NCBI GenBank assembly: GCA_044336205.1 | Contig: CP172318.1 | Span: forward strand, 1,178,001-1,242,000 | Direction of reading: 5' to 3' | DNA length: 64,000 bases | From: Ruoffia sp044336205 | Lineage (GTDB): Bacteria > Bacillota > Bacilli > Lactobacillales > Aerococcaceae | In this document: positions 36,731-46,498 of the stretch, piece by piece | Numbering within the stretch: position 1 is the first letter of the stretch | How the letters are laid out: the number at the start of each line of letters is the position of its first letter | Notes under the pieces: model-generated | The model's input: only the letters and a program-made list of their open reading frames with translations | Database searches by the model: none | What the model was told of the DNA's origin: nothing | Translations under genes and position numbers: made by a program

Positions 36731-37743
36731 TATTCAACCTCCTCAGGAAAATAGAAATGCTCATGACAGCTACAACGAACCCAATGTCCTTCTGATACCT
36801 CATGTAAAACTGGATTATCTTCATGTGCTTCAGCTGGAATCCAAGGAATTCGGTGAGCAAAACGACAACCTGTTCGAGGTAAGTGGGTTATTGGTGGTAC
36901 GACACCATGAATAACGTGTAACTCCCCTGTCTCGTCATCCACTAAATCATTCGATTGTGGTATTGAACGTAATAATGAGCGAGTATATGGATGTTTTGGA
37001 TTATTGAATAACTCTTCAACGGTCGCAATTTCCACAAATTCACCTGCATACATGACGGCAACACGGTCTGCAGTTTCAGCAACGACCCCTAAGTCGTGCG
37101 TGATCAGAATGATTCCAGATTCAGTTTCTTCTTGAATCTCGTTCAATAAATCTAATATTTGCGCTTGGATAGTAACATCCAAAGCTGTAGTAGGTTCATC
37201 TGCTATAATAATTCCTGGCTTACATGCCAAGGCGATAGCAATAATCACTCTTTGCCTCATCCCACCTGATAATTCATGCGGGTATTGTTTAGCCGTACGT
37301 TGTGGGTTGGCAATTCCCACTTGGTCTAATAACTCAAGCACGCGTTGATGTCTTTCTTTTTTATTTAATTTTGTATGATAATATAAGGGCTCTTCAATCT
37401 GTGCTTCAATAGTCATTAGTGGGTTCAACGAAGCTAAAGGATCTTGGAAAATCATCCCAATTTCGTCCCCACGAATTTTTAAATAATCTTTTTCAGAGAA
37501 ATTAAGTAAATTATTCCCTTTGTAATTAATTTCTCCTTTTATTTTTGTATTATTAGGATCATGTAAACCAACAATAGCCGTCGCTAAAGTACTTTTACCT
37601 GATCCTGACTCCCCGACAATGGCTAGTTTTTCATTTTTAGATAAGGTAATTGAAACGCCATCTACCGCGTTATAATATTCATCTTTAACACGGAAGCCAA
37701 TTTCAACATCTTTTATCTCTAATAGTAACTTGTTACTTTCCAT
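36730..37743 (-). CDS. oppD: Oligopeptide ABC transporter ATPase OppD
   Basis: A 337-residue ATPase from the ATG at 37741-37743, which follows GGAGGAG; a frame reaching 37800 would include the acpP terminator. Walker A GESGSGKSTLATAI, signature LSGGMRQRVIIAIAL, Walker B IIIADEPTTALD. The carboxyl end has the cysteine pattern C-x6-C (RTGCRFAHR ... VRCSCHEH), the usual OppD/DppD site for an iron-sulfur cluster or metal. First gene of oppDFBC. Confidence 0.93.
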   Translation of the reverse strand: MESNKLLLEIKDVEIGFRVKDEYYNAVDGVSITLSKNEKLAIVGESGSGKSTLATAIVGLHDPNNTKIKGEINYKGNNLLNFSEKDYLKIRGDEIGMIFQDPLASLNPLMTIEAQIEEPLYYHTKLNKKERHQRVLELLDQVGIANPQRTAKQYPHELSGGMRQRVIIAIALACKPGIIIADEPTTALDVTIQAQILDLLNEIQEETESGIILITHDLGVVAETADRVAVMYAGEFVEIATVEELFNNPKHPYTRSLLRSIPQSNDLVDDETGELHVIHGVVPPITHLPRTGCRFAHRIPWIPAEAHEDNPVLHEVSEGHWVRCSCHEHFYFPEEVE

Positions 37744-37780
37744 ACTTCTCCTCCGATGTCGTCCTCTAAAAAACAGAAAA

Positions 37781-37807
37781 ACACTACTTTTGAAAAACAA
37801 GCAGTGT
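37781..37807 (-). terminator. Terminator after acpP
   Basis: Minus-strand ACACTGCTT pairs with AAGTAGTGT (one G-T pair) and runs into TTTTTCTG. It lies 20 bases past the acpP stop and ahead of oppD. Confidence 0.72.
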
Positions 37808-37827
37808 TGTTTTTAATTTAATATTAG

Positions 37828-38067
37828 TTACTTCAATTCATCGATGTATCTGACAGCATCTCCGATATTAGATAACTCTTCAATTTTCTCATCGTCAAAC
37901 TGAACATTAAAATGATCTTCTAATTCCATCACTAATTCAACTACATCTAAAGAATCTGCACCTAAATCTTGGAAAGTCATGTCCTCAGTCACTTTATCTT
38001 CTTGTACTCCAAAACGGTCCACAATCATCTCACGGACAACTTCTAAAGTAGGTTGATTATTACTCAT
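37828..38067 (-). CDS. acpP: Acyl carrier protein
   Basis: A 79-residue acidic helical protein carrying growing fatty acids. The phosphopantetheine serine is in DLGADSLDVVELVMELE. ATG behind GGAGGTG. It lies about 160 bases past plsX; fabD and fabG, between these genes in Bacillus, are absent here. Confidence 0.96.
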   Translation of the reverse strand: MSNNQPTLEVVREMIVDRFGVQEDKVTEDMTFQDLGADSLDVVELVMELEDHFNVQFDDEKIEELSNIGDAVRYIDELK

Positions 38068-38228
38068 TTCGATACACCTCCGTTCAGTATAACTATTTTA
38101 TATTATATAATATGATACAAATAAACATCTCATTTGTCTATCATTTTTTAATTTAACTATTATGAATTTTTGTATATAATCCTCAAAAAACAGTGATATA
38201 CATCAGGTGTTTTATCATCTAGGTTAAA

Positions 38229-39224
38229 TTATTTTTCAAAATATTTTACAGCTTCTTCAATGATTTCTGAACTAACAACCGTTCTAGCTTGTCGGATAGC
38301 ATTAAAGATCGCTTCAGCGTTCGATGAACCATGAGCTTTGATTACTGGTGACTTCACACCTAACAATACTGCTCCACCTTGTTTAGTATCGTCCATATCT
38401 GCGAATGTGCTCTTTAAAGTGTCTTTAATTAAAGCTGCTCCAATTTTAGTCTTTAAGCCAGAGTTTTTCAGACTATCAATTAACAATCCGATTAATGACT
38501 TGGCTGAACCTTCTAAAGTTTTTAACACAGCATTTCCTGTAAATCCATCTGTAATAACAATATCGACTTCACCAGTTAAAATTGTTTTCGCTTCAACATT
38601 TCCAATAAAGTTAAGGGATTCTATTTGATTAATTAATTCAAACGCTTCTTTAGTTAAAGTGCTCCCCTTACCTTCTTCTGTTCCGTTGTTTAATAACCCT
38701 ATACGTGGCTGCTTTACATCAAGTACTTTTTGTGAATAGAAATTAGCTAACACAGCAAATTGTTCTAAGTTTAGAGCTTTAACTTCTGCATTCGCTCCCG
38801 CATCCATTAAAATCACCTGAGGAGATTCTTTAGATACGGTTGGAATAATCGGCATTAATCCTGGTCGGTCAATATTTTTTATTCGCCCAACAATTAATAA
38901 GCCTGCCGTTAGCAGAGCTCCTGTATTACCAGCTGACAATAGGGCGTCTGCCTTGCCTTCTTTAACATCACGAGCAGCGACTACCATCGAAGCATCTTTC
39001 TTACGTCTAATTGATTTTACCGGCTCGTCATCTCCAGTAATTATTTCGGTAGTATGAATAACTTGCACCCGCTCATCTTTAAGTAAGTGCCTATTGATTT
39101 CTTCACTATCTCCATATAAATTAATTTGAATATCTTGAAAAGCCTTCACTGCAAGGTTGACCCCTTCTATAATGGCTTTAGGAGCATAGTCTCCACCCAT
39201 TGCATCGATCGCAATTGTTATCAT
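38229..39224 (-). CDS. plsX: Phosphate acyltransferase PlsX
   Basis: A 331-residue enzyme forming acyl-phosphate from acyl-ACP in phospholipid synthesis. Starts MITIAIDAMGGDYAPKAIIEG; other marks are SAGNTGALLTAGLL, MDAGANAEVKALNLEQFA and DGFTGNAVLKTLEG. The ATG at 39222-39224 follows GAGGAGGATGAA; earlier in-frame ATGs overlap that site. No fapR homolog upstream. Confidence 0.95.
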   Translation of the reverse strand: MITIAIDAMGGDYAPKAIIEGVNLAVKAFQDIQINLYGDSEEINRHLLKDERVQVIHTTEIITGDDEPVKSIRRKKDASMVVAARDVKEGKADALLSAGNTGALLTAGLLIVGRIKNIDRPGLMPIIPTVSKESPQVILMDAGANAEVKALNLEQFAVLANFYSQKVLDVKQPRIGLLNNGTEEGKGSTLTKEAFELINQIESLNFIGNVEAKTILTGEVDIVITDGFTGNAVLKTLEGSAKSLIGLLIDSLKNSGLKTKIGAALIKDTLKSTFADMDDTKQGGAVLLGVKSPVIKAHGSSNAEAIFNAIRQARTVVSSEIIEEAVKYFEK

Positions 39225-39327
39225 ATTCATCCTCCTCATGTTCTTTATTTTATTGTGAATGATTCATAATTTTATTTTGATTAGTATTAATAGTCCTTCC
39301 ATATTATACAATAAGTAGAAAGCGAAT

Positions 39328-41370
39328 TTAAATCTTTATTCTTTGTTCTAATATCCATTGATTAATTTGCTTAGTTTCTTCTTCAGTTAGCTCCAACGGA
39401 TGGTTGATTAACCCATTCACTTCTTTACGGGCAACATCATGGATGTGCTGGTCTTCAATTAAATTTGCATACTTAAATTGTGGAATACCACTTTGAGCCT
39501 GACCTAAGATATCACCCATACCACGAATTTTCATATCTTCTTGGCTAATAATAAAACCATCTGATTCAGTTTCCATAATCTCTAACCGTTTCTTACCTTG
39601 TTCAGTAGTTGGTTTACCTATTAAGTAACAATAACTTGGCAAATCGCTACGTCCTACCCGACCTCTTAATTGATGTAATTGTGCGAGACCAAAGCGTTCA
39701 GCTGAATGAATAACAATAATCGTTGCATTCGGAACATCAACACCCACTTCAACCATGGTTGTCGCTACAAGTATCTGAACATTATTTTGCTGGAACTGGT
39801 CCATAACCGCTTGTTGTTCATCTTTACTCAATTGACCGTGTAAAGCTGCCACTTGATAGTCCGGAAACTCTTGTAATAATTTCTCACGAATGGCGTTCAC
39901 ATTCTCAATTTGTTCCAGATGTTCTGAATAGTCAATAATTGGTAGCACGTAATAGATTTGATGGCCTTTTGATAATTCTGCTCGCATTTTGTCATATAAG
40001 CTATCTATCTTATCTTCATCTATGAGCTTGGTCTGAATTGGAATTCGACCTTTGGGCATTTGGTCAATGGTTGATACGGTCATATCTCCGTATATTGTTT
40101 GAGCCAATGATCTTGGTATTGGTGTGGCCGTCATCTGTAAGATATTCAATACAGCATCTTCCCCAGCCTTATCAATAAAGGTTTGCCTCTGGTCTACACC
40201 AAAACGGTGCTGCTCATCAATAATCGCTAAGCCGAGATTATGATAAGATACAGCATCTTGAATTAAGGCATGTGTTCCAATGATAATTCTAATTCTACCT
40301 GTGGCTATACCATCTAGGACAGCTTTTTTATCTGAAGCTTTCATCGCACTTATAAGAATCTCTGCATGGTAACCCATGGGTTCGAATAATTCATTGAACT
40401 TCTCATAATGTTGTTTGGCTAATATTTCGGTGGGTACCATTAATACAGCCTGAAAACCAGCAATCACCGTGGCCATCATCGCTAAGAAAGCAACCAGTGT
40501 CTTTCCACTTCCTACATCTCCTTGTAGCATACGTCTCATTGGATAAGTAGCTAATAAATCATAACAAATCTCATTGACAGCCTTCTTTTGGGCTACAGTT
40601 AATTCATATGGAATTTGACTAATAATTTCTTTTAAGTCTTCATTATCATAAAAAATCCTCATGCCAACATCTTGGTCGGAACGCTTCATCGTAGATTGCA
40701 GTCTCCATTGATATAAGAAGAACTCTAAGAAGATGATTTTACGTTCTGCTTCTTTGAATTCTGCTTCATTATTAGGAAAGTGTATTTGATACAGAGCTTT
40801 TTCTAATGGAATCAATCGGTATTTATGGTTCAATAATTCGGGTATTGGATCAATGATGCTTTGTCTACTTAATTCAAAAGCTGAATGAATCGCTTGGACA
40901 AGGGTTGTTTGCTTCAATCCTTTAGTCGTTGAGTAAACAGCCGAGAAATCACTTTGTTGATCATTCAGTTTAATGATCCGCATACCCAATAAGTTTTGTC
41001 TATTACTCTGCCATTTACCATACACGGCCTTTTCTTGCCCTAATTCAATGGACTTAGCTAGATAGGGTTGGTTGAAAAAAGAGACACTAATAATATTGTA
41101 TTCATCTAAACTTAAACGAAAGGTTAGACGACTTTTTTTGCCACCATAATAATTGACAACTGGAGGGCTGACTACTTTTCCTTTTAAGGTTACTTTCTCG
41201 CCATCAAGTATCGTATCTAAGGATCTTACCTGTACATCCTCATAGCGAAATGGAAAATGAAACATAAGTTCTTTTATCGTATATATTCCTAGGTTAGCAA
41301 ATTTGCTTTCCGTAGCGGGACCTACACCTTTTAACTGATTGACCGATTCAATCCAATCAATTGACTCCAT
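39328..41370 (-). CDS. recG: ATP-dependent DNA helicase RecG
   Basis: A 680-residue branch-migration helicase. Amino wedge domain with GVGPATESKFANLGI; helicase motifs Walker A GDVGSGKTLVAFLA, DExH-type IIDEQHRFGVDQR, TATPIPRSLA, VGVDVPNATIIV and QLRGRVGRSD. Ends IMETESDGFIISQEDMKIRG then a short tail. It starts after the fakA terminator. Confidence 0.96.
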   Translation of the reverse strand: MESIDWIESVNQLKGVGPATESKFANLGIYTIKELMFHFPFRYEDVQVRSLDTILDGEKVTLKGKVVSPPVVNYYGGKKSRLTFRLSLDEYNIISVSFFNQPYLAKSIELGQEKAVYGKWQSNRQNLLGMRIIKLNDQQSDFSAVYSTTKGLKQTTLVQAIHSAFELSRQSIIDPIPELLNHKYRLIPLEKALYQIHFPNNEAEFKEAERKIIFLEFFLYQWRLQSTMKRSDQDVGMRIFYDNEDLKEIISQIPYELTVAQKKAVNEICYDLLATYPMRRMLQGDVGSGKTLVAFLAMMATVIAGFQAVLMVPTEILAKQHYEKFNELFEPMGYHAEILISAMKASDKKAVLDGIATGRIRIIIGTHALIQDAVSYHNLGLAIIDEQHRFGVDQRQTFIDKAGEDAVLNILQMTATPIPRSLAQTIYGDMTVSTIDQMPKGRIPIQTKLIDEDKIDSLYDKMRAELSKGHQIYYVLPIIDYSEHLEQIENVNAIREKLLQEFPDYQVAALHGQLSKDEQQAVMDQFQQNNVQILVATTMVEVGVDVPNATIIVIHSAERFGLAQLHQLRGRVGRSDLPSYCYLIGKPTTEQGKKRLEIMETESDGFIISQEDMKIRGMGDILGQAQSGIPQFKYANLIEDQHIHDVARKEVNGLINHPLELTEEETKQINQWILEQRIKI

Positions 41371-41402
41371 AGAAAACTCCTTTCATAAAAGTATAAATAA
41401 AA

Positions 41403-41430
41403 AAGGAAAGAGACAGCTGTCCCTCTCCTT
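41403..41430 (-). terminator. Terminator of the yloU-fakA operon
   Basis: 13-bp stem with two G-T type mismatches (41403-41415 with 41418-41430) and a short loop; the minus strand then reads CCTTTTTTATTT. Located between the fakA stop and recG start. Confidence 0.75.
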
Positions 41431-41439
41431 AATTTTTGA

Positions 41440-43113
41440 TTATTCTACTGACATAATATATTCGTAAACAGGTTGGTCACCTTGAATAACTTCAAAATCA
41501 AGGTCATTATAACGTTCTTCTAATTGGTCAATGATTGATTCAGCAACTTCTTCACTTCCATCTTCCCCAATAAAGATCGTAATAATCTCACTGTCTTCAT
41601 TGATCATACTTTCAAGGGTCTCAAGTAAAGCAGCCTCAGCTGATTCTACTGATAAGACAATTTTACCATCAACAATTCCCATGAATTCATCTTTTTTAAT
41701 CTCAACTTCATCAATGGTTGTATCTCGGATGGCATAAGTTATTTGACCAGTTGAAACCATCTCAATGTTTTCGTTCATTATTGCTGCGTTCTCTTCAATG
41801 GATGCATCTGGATTGAATGAGAATACGGCACTAATAGCTTGAGGTATCGCCTTAGTAGGAATAACAACGGCTGGTTTGTCAACGAGCTGAGCCGCTTGCT
41901 CTGCGGCCATAATAATATTCTTATTGTTTGGTAAGAGAATGTATCGTTTTGCATTAATTGATTCCATCACTTCAACAAAGTCTTGAGTAGAAGGATTCAT
42001 AGTTTGACCACCTGCTAGTACATAATCGATACCAATCGATTCTAACATTTCAGTCATACCTTCACCGGCTGCTACTGCAATAATAGCGTATTCTTTCACT
42101 TCATTGATCATTGGTTGACGTTCAATCAGTGCTTGGTTTTGTGACTCCAACTCACGGACTTGCTCACGCATATTATCAACTTTAATTTTAATTAATTCAC
42201 CGTACTCTTGACCTAATTGCATGATTTCTCCAGGATTTTCAGTGTGAATATGCACCTTAGCAATTTCATCATCGGCTACAACCAGTAACGAATCGCCCTT
42301 TTCATTTAGAATATTTCGAAACTCATCATAGTCGAACTCACGTTTAACTGTCGGTCCTTGACCAATTCGAACCATAATCTCTGTACAGAAACCAAAAGTA
42401 ATGTCATCCATAGAAAGTGGATGCTCGTCAGTTTCTTCAAAGATAGCATGCGAATGTGATGCAGACTTCTTCGATTGGTCTTGAGAAACAATAACTTCTC
42501 CTGTTAGACTTGATAAGAAGCCTTCATAAATACATAGAAGCCCTTTACCACCACTATCTACGACCCCAACTTGCTTTAATACAGGTAACATTTCTGTTGT
42601 TTTCTCTAAAGCAATGCTAGCACCTTGAACGATTTCACGCATAACTTCGATGATATCATCTGTTTGCTTAGCCGCTTGCTCCCCTGCTAAAGCTGATTCT
42701 CTAGCTACTGTTAGAATAGTTCCTTCTACAGGCTTCATTACGGCCTTGTAAGCGGACTCAACACCACCAGCAAATGCTTTAGCAAAACTATGAGCATCAA
42801 GTTGCTCTTCCTGTTCTATCGCTTTAGAAAAACCTCGGAAAATCTGTGATAATATCACCCCCGAGTTTCCACGTGCACCCATCAGCAATCCTTTAGCTAA
42901 AGCACTACTCAGCTCGCCAACGTGATTAGATGATGATTCTTTGAGTTTATCAATTCCAGATACAAAAGACATATTCATATTCGTTCCGGTGTCCCCATCT
43001 GGAACTGGGAACACATTTAACGAGTTGATCAAGTCTACATTTTCATTTAAACGATCCGCCCCAGCAATCATCATCGCTTGAAATTCTGGTGCCGTTAACG
43101 TATTAAGTTCCAA
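41440..43113 (-). CDS. fakA: Fatty acid kinase FakA-like, DAK2-domain protein (YloV)
   Basis: A 557-residue protein. The DAK2 phosphatase-like kinase domain is at residues 1-200 with the Mg-ATP motif NVFPVPDGDTGTNMNMS and GARGNSGVILSQIFRG. The middle and carboxyl parts are the FakA-specific domains. With a FakB partner it phosphorylates exogenous fatty acids. No fakB (DegV) gene is in the window. Downstream of yloU by 33 bases, as in Bacillus. Confidence 0.92.
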   Translation of the reverse strand: MELNTLTAPEFQAMMIAGADRLNENVDLINSLNVFPVPDGDTGTNMNMSFVSGIDKLKESSSNHVGELSSALAKGLLMGARGNSGVILSQIFRGFSKAIEQEEQLDAHSFAKAFAGGVESAYKAVMKPVEGTILTVARESALAGEQAAKQTDDIIEVMREIVQGASIALEKTTEMLPVLKQVGVVDSGGKGLLCIYEGFLSSLTGEVIVSQDQSKKSASHSHAIFEETDEHPLSMDDITFGFCTEIMVRIGQGPTVKREFDYDEFRNILNEKGDSLLVVADDEIAKVHIHTENPGEIMQLGQEYGELIKIKVDNMREQVRELESQNQALIERQPMINEVKEYAIIAVAAGEGMTEMLESIGIDYVLAGGQTMNPSTQDFVEVMESINAKRYILLPNNKNIIMAAEQAAQLVDKPAVVIPTKAIPQAISAVFSFNPDASIEENAAIMNENIEMVSTGQITYAIRDTTIDEVEIKKDEFMGIVDGKIVLSVESAEAALLETLESMINEDSEIITIFIGEDGSEEVAESIIDQLEERYNDLDFEVIQGDQPVYEYIMSVE

Positions 43114-43146
43114 CTTTCGTCCTCCTTATAACTAGCTAACTATTAA

Positions 43147-43503
43147 TTAGTCAACTTTTACTCCTTGAACGTGAACATTTACAAAGTCTAATGAAAATCC
43201 TAATAAACGTTCAACATTATATTTTACTGTTTTTTGAATATTTCGACAGATGACAGATATTTTGGTTCCATAAGTCACTAAGATATACACATCAACTGCT
43301 ACTTTATTTCCTTCTTGTGAAAGAACAATTCCTTTTGTGTAGTTCTCACGACGCAATATTTCAATTATATTATCACGAATGAAGTTCTTACTAACCATCC
43401 CAACAACTCCGTAGTTGTCAGTAACAGCAGCACCAACAATGGTTGCTATTACTTCGTTAGTCAGAGTAATTTGTCCGTTTGGGGTTGGAATATTTATTGA
43501 CAT
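43147..43503 (-). CDS. Asp23/Gls24 family envelope stress protein (YloU)
   Basis: A 118-residue Asp23-family protein: GQITLTNEVIATIVGAAVTDNYGVVGM is the family opening, and VDVYILVTYGTKI the central strand. Family members coat the inner membrane or respond to alkaline and wall stress. ATG behind GGAGGAG-type site. Operon with fakA. Confidence 0.92.
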   Translation of the reverse strand: MSINIPTPNGQITLTNEVIATIVGAAVTDNYGVVGMVSKNFIRDNIIEILRRENYTKGIVLSQEGNKVAVDVYILVTYGTKISVICRNIQKTVKYNVERLLGFSLDFVNVHVQGVKVD

Positions 43504-43654
43504 ACAATCTCCTCCTATTGGTTATATCCTAGTCATTTTAACATAATTGCTATGAATATTCACTATTTTACCTGTGTGATACGAGATATTCATAGATATA
43601 AATGGATTGAACTTCTACATTTATTCTTAACGATAAAATCTTAATCATGAAAAA

Positions 43655-43683
43655 AAGCTAACTTGCTCAACGCAAATTAGCTT
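43655..43683 (-). terminator. Terminator of rpmB
   Basis: 12-bp stem AAGCTAACTTGC/GCAAATTAGCTT with one mismatch, 5-base loop, then TTTTTTT on the minus strand. Confidence 0.85.
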
Positions 43684-43702
43684 GCTTTATAATTACACTA
43701 AA

Positions 43703-43891
43703 TTAAACACGTTCAACTTTACCAGATTTTAATGCACGAGCAGAAACCCATACTTTTTTGGGTTCTCCGTCAACTAGGATACGAACTTTTTGTAAATTTG
43801 CTCCAAAACGACGCTTACTTGCGTTCATTGCGTGAGAACGTGTATTACCAGATTTTGCTTTACGTCCTGTGAAGTAACATTCTTTAGCCAT
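43703..43891 (-). CDS. rpmB: Large ribosomal subunit protein bL28
   Basis: A 62-residue ribosomal protein starting MAKECYFTGRKAKSGNTRSH with the N-A-S-K-R motif. The ATG at 43889-43891 follows GGAGG at 7 bases; the in-frame extension to 43927 lacks a site. Lies divergent in function but not direction from yloU, with its own terminator. Confidence 0.96.
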   Translation of the reverse strand: MAKECYFTGRKAKSGNTRSHAMNASKRRFGANLQKVRILVDGEPKKVWVSARALKSGKVERV

Positions 43892-43946
43892 TAGTAAAAC
43901 CTCCATTCCATGCAGGATCTCTGTCACTGCTTTTTCATACCGTATT

Positions 43947-43975
43947 AATTTATCATAATCTCAATTCTTATGCAA
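43947..43975 (-). promoter_or_regulatory. rpmB promoter
   Basis: Minus-strand TTGCAT (43970-43975) and TAAATT (43947-43952), 17 bases apart, about 55 bases before the start codon. Confidence 0.55.
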
Positions 43976-44128
43976 GAAATTTTTCATTTAAAATTCTTCT
44001 TACGGTGTCAATTCTTTACAATTAGATATGATATAACAAGCCTTATCAGCTATCAAGTGTTTTTTCTTGACAGCCTAGTATTTAGATAATTATTTTTACA
44101 TTTTTCATATAGTGCCATTCTCTAATGA

Positions 44129-45085
44129 TTAATAGCCCTTAGAACGGCTATATTCATTTCTAACTAGAGTTTGATTTTTTAAGAAACTATCTAAATTCTC
44201 CTTGAAAATCGGATAAATTTCATCTCTAAAGTGTTCGACCATCCCAGAGACATGAGGTGTAATCACTAAGTTACGGGTATCCCATAAAGATGAATCCGCT
44301 GGTAGTGGCTCAGGTGACGTAACGTCCAAATAAGCCCCTTGAATGATTCCCTCTTCTAAAGCTTGTTTTAAATCTTCATCAACGACTGACTCACCGCGTC
44401 CAATATTAATAAAAAGACCTTCTTTATTCATCTTATTAAAGAAAGATTCATTATAGTAATGCTTACTTGCATCTGTCAAAGGCAAGGCATTCACTACAAT
44501 ATTTACAGAAGCTAATATATCATCTACTGTATCCATGGTAAAACACTTGTCAAAGCATTCGACAGACCGCCCATTAGAGTTTACTCCATAAGTCTTCATT
44601 CCAAAGAATTTGGCAGTTCGAGCAATCTCCATTCCAATGCTTCCAGCTCCATAGACAAGAATTGATTTATCTTTCATTGAAAACATCTGCTTGCCAATAC
44701 TAGACTCCCATTGTTTAGTACGTTGGTTTGCAGCTCCTTGGATAATTCCTCTTGCCCAAGCCAATATGAATCCAAATACATTCTCCGTAATAGGTATAGC
44801 GTGAACACCGCTCATGTTTGATATTAATATATTTTCATTAGAACGAATGACTTCAGGGATAGAATCAAGTCCAGCGGTGTCTTTTTGAATCCATAATAAC
44901 GAGCTTAATTTATCTTTATTTTCTGATAAGTCTTTATTCCATCCATAGATAATTTCTATCTTTGATAAATCTTCTTCGGTAATATCATCTTTTAATTTAA
45001 CGTCATAATTAACAGCAGTTTGCTCTAATTCTTCTAATTGCCAATCTTTAATTAAGGCATAAACAGCTAAGATTGCTTTAGACAT
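44129..45085 (-). CDS. D-2-hydroxyacid dehydrogenase (NAD-dependent)
   Basis: A 318-residue dehydrogenase of the D-isomer 2-hydroxyacid family. Rossmann motif VYGAGSIGMEIARTA, catalytic regions NIGRGESVVDEDLKQAL (Arg), VTSPEPLP (Glu) and ITPHVSG (His). The substrate (phosphoglycerate, hydroxyisocaproate or other) is not fixed. ATG at 45083-45085 behind AAAGGAGAGG; the reading frame before it overlaps thiN. Thirteen bases separate the thiN stop from this start. Confidence 0.88.
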   Translation of the reverse strand: MSKAILAVYALIKDWQLEELEQTAVNYDVKLKDDITEEDLSKIEIIYGWNKDLSENKDKLSSLLWIQKDTAGLDSIPEVIRSNENILISNMSGVHAIPITENVFGFILAWARGIIQGAANQRTKQWESSIGKQMFSMKDKSILVYGAGSIGMEIARTAKFFGMKTYGVNSNGRSVECFDKCFTMDTVDDILASVNIVVNALPLTDASKHYYNESFFNKMNKEGLFINIGRGESVVDEDLKQALEEGIIQGAYLDVTSPEPLPADSSLWDTRNLVITPHVSGMVEHFRDEIYPIFKENLDSFLKNQTLVRNEYSRSKGY

Positions 45086-45098
45086 ATGAACCTCTCCT

Positions 45099-45800
45099 TT
45101 AATTTCTCTCATTAACCCATAATACTAAAACAAGTCCTTCTTTAAAAGAAATCTGAATTGAACTCTTATCATTAATAAATTCATTGGATATTAATGCTCT
45201 AGGATAATCAAAGTCCGTTGGTGGAAGTTCATATAGAGCACCCTCTATACTCAAAGCTTTAACTGGTGTCATACTAATCACCGACAAATAGTCAGGAAGT
45301 TGACTTTCTGGGTTTATATTCAATTGGTGTGTTCCTGCTGTAAGAAATTGAAAGACATGATTGCACTCAATAAAGTACATTTGATTAATCATTGCTTTAT
45401 ATCTTGGTTGGTAAACCATCCAAATATTAGCCAGCATATGATCTAAACGTCCATTTTTTTCGCCAATTGCTCCTAATATATAATAACTTGCTTGGGGATA
45501 GTGTTCAAAAGCTATCTCCATAGCTAATTCCATATCGGTATCATCTTTTTGAGCTGGATGTTGAATAAGTGTCTTAGAATTTTTTTTAATAGATTGAAAT
45601 TCTTCCTCGGTAACAGAGTCAAAATCCCCCACCGCAAAGTCAATCTGATAACCATGTGCAATTAGTTTCAGACATCCGGCATCTACGCCTATTGTATAGA
45701 TTGACTTCGAATCATCTAGATAGTTGTCCAATTCATCAAATGCAGGATATGATGCGCCTCCACAAATAATAATTTCTTGCAGTTTTTTTTCTTGTTTCAT
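45099..45800 (-). CDS. thiN: Thiamine pyrophosphokinase
   Basis: A 233-residue enzyme making thiamine diphosphate from thiamine and ATP. Motifs: ICGGASYPAFDEL, GVDAGCLKLIAHG, AVGDFDSVTEEE, KDDTDMELAMEIA. It is the yloS position downstream of rpe. A ThiT-like thiamine importer is encoded elsewhere in the window at 59481. Confidence 0.93.
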   Translation of the reverse strand: MKQEKKLQEIIICGGASYPAFDELDNYLDDSKSIYTIGVDAGCLKLIAHGYQIDFAVGDFDSVTEEEFQSIKKNSKTLIQHPAQKDDTDMELAMEIAFEHYPQASYYILGAIGEKNGRLDHMLANIWMVYQPRYKAMINQMYFIECNHVFQFLTAGTHQLNINPESQLPDYLSVISMTPVKALSIEGALYELPPTDFDYPRALISNEFINDKSSIQISFKEGLVLVLWVNERN

Positions 45801-45840
45801 TCTGCTAGTTTCACGCCCATCTAATTAAAATAAGTTATTT

Positions 45841-46482
45841 CTATTGTTTTAATGAATCTATTTGTTTCTTGCGATCTTCTTGATTGAATATATATGATCC
45901 TGCTACTAATACATCAGCTCCTGCTTGGATACACAACCTAGCAGTATCATCATTAATTCCCCCATCTACTTCAATCTCATAAGATAAATTATGCTCTTGG
46001 CGGTAGTTTGCAAGGTATTTTATTTTCTCTAGACTTGAAGGTATAAAAAGTTGACCTCCATAACCAGGATTCACAGACATGACTAAGACAAGATCAACCT
46101 CTGCTAGTACAGCGTTCAATGATTCGATCGGTGTCCCTGGATTTAGTACAATCCCTGCCTTTTTACCTCTTTGTTTGATCTGTTGGATGACGCGGTGGAT
46201 ATGAGGCGATGATTCAATATGAACCGTAATAATATCTGCCCCTGCATTCGCTATATCCTCAATATAACGACCTGGTTCCTCAATCATTAAGTGACAGTCA
46301 AAAGTAAGATCAGTTAACTGACGGATAGATTCCATGACCATTGGTCCAAATGAAATATTTGGAACAAACGTCCCATCCATCATATCAATGTGAATGTAGT
46401 CTGCGCCACTGCGAACCACATCCATAACCTCTTCCCCTAACTTACTAAAATCAGCACTAAGAATTGATGGTGCTATCTTCAT
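45841..46482 (-). CDS. rpe: Ribulose-phosphate 3-epimerase
   Basis: A 213-residue TIM-barrel enzyme of the pentose phosphate pathway. MKIAPSILSADFSKLG, HIDMMDGTFVPNISFGP, VMSVNPGYGGQ and EVDGGIND are all diagnostic, with the metal-binding histidines and aspartates in place. Sixteen bases after rsgA. Confidence 0.96.
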   Translation of the reverse strand: MKIAPSILSADFSKLGEEVMDVVRSGADYIHIDMMDGTFVPNISFGPMVMESIRQLTDLTFDCHLMIEEPGRYIEDIANAGADIITVHIESSPHIHRVIQQIKQRGKKAGIVLNPGTPIESLNAVLAEVDLVLVMSVNPGYGGQLFIPSSLEKIKYLANYRQEHNLSYEIEVDGGINDDTARLCIQAGADVLVAGSYIFNQEDRKKQIDSLKQ

Positions 46483-46498
46483 TTAATAATTCCTCCCT

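Noticed and set aside
44045..44080. GCTATCAAG/CTTGACAGC hairpin after the dehydrogenase gene
   Set aside because: The T run lies in the loop, not after the stem on the minus strand.
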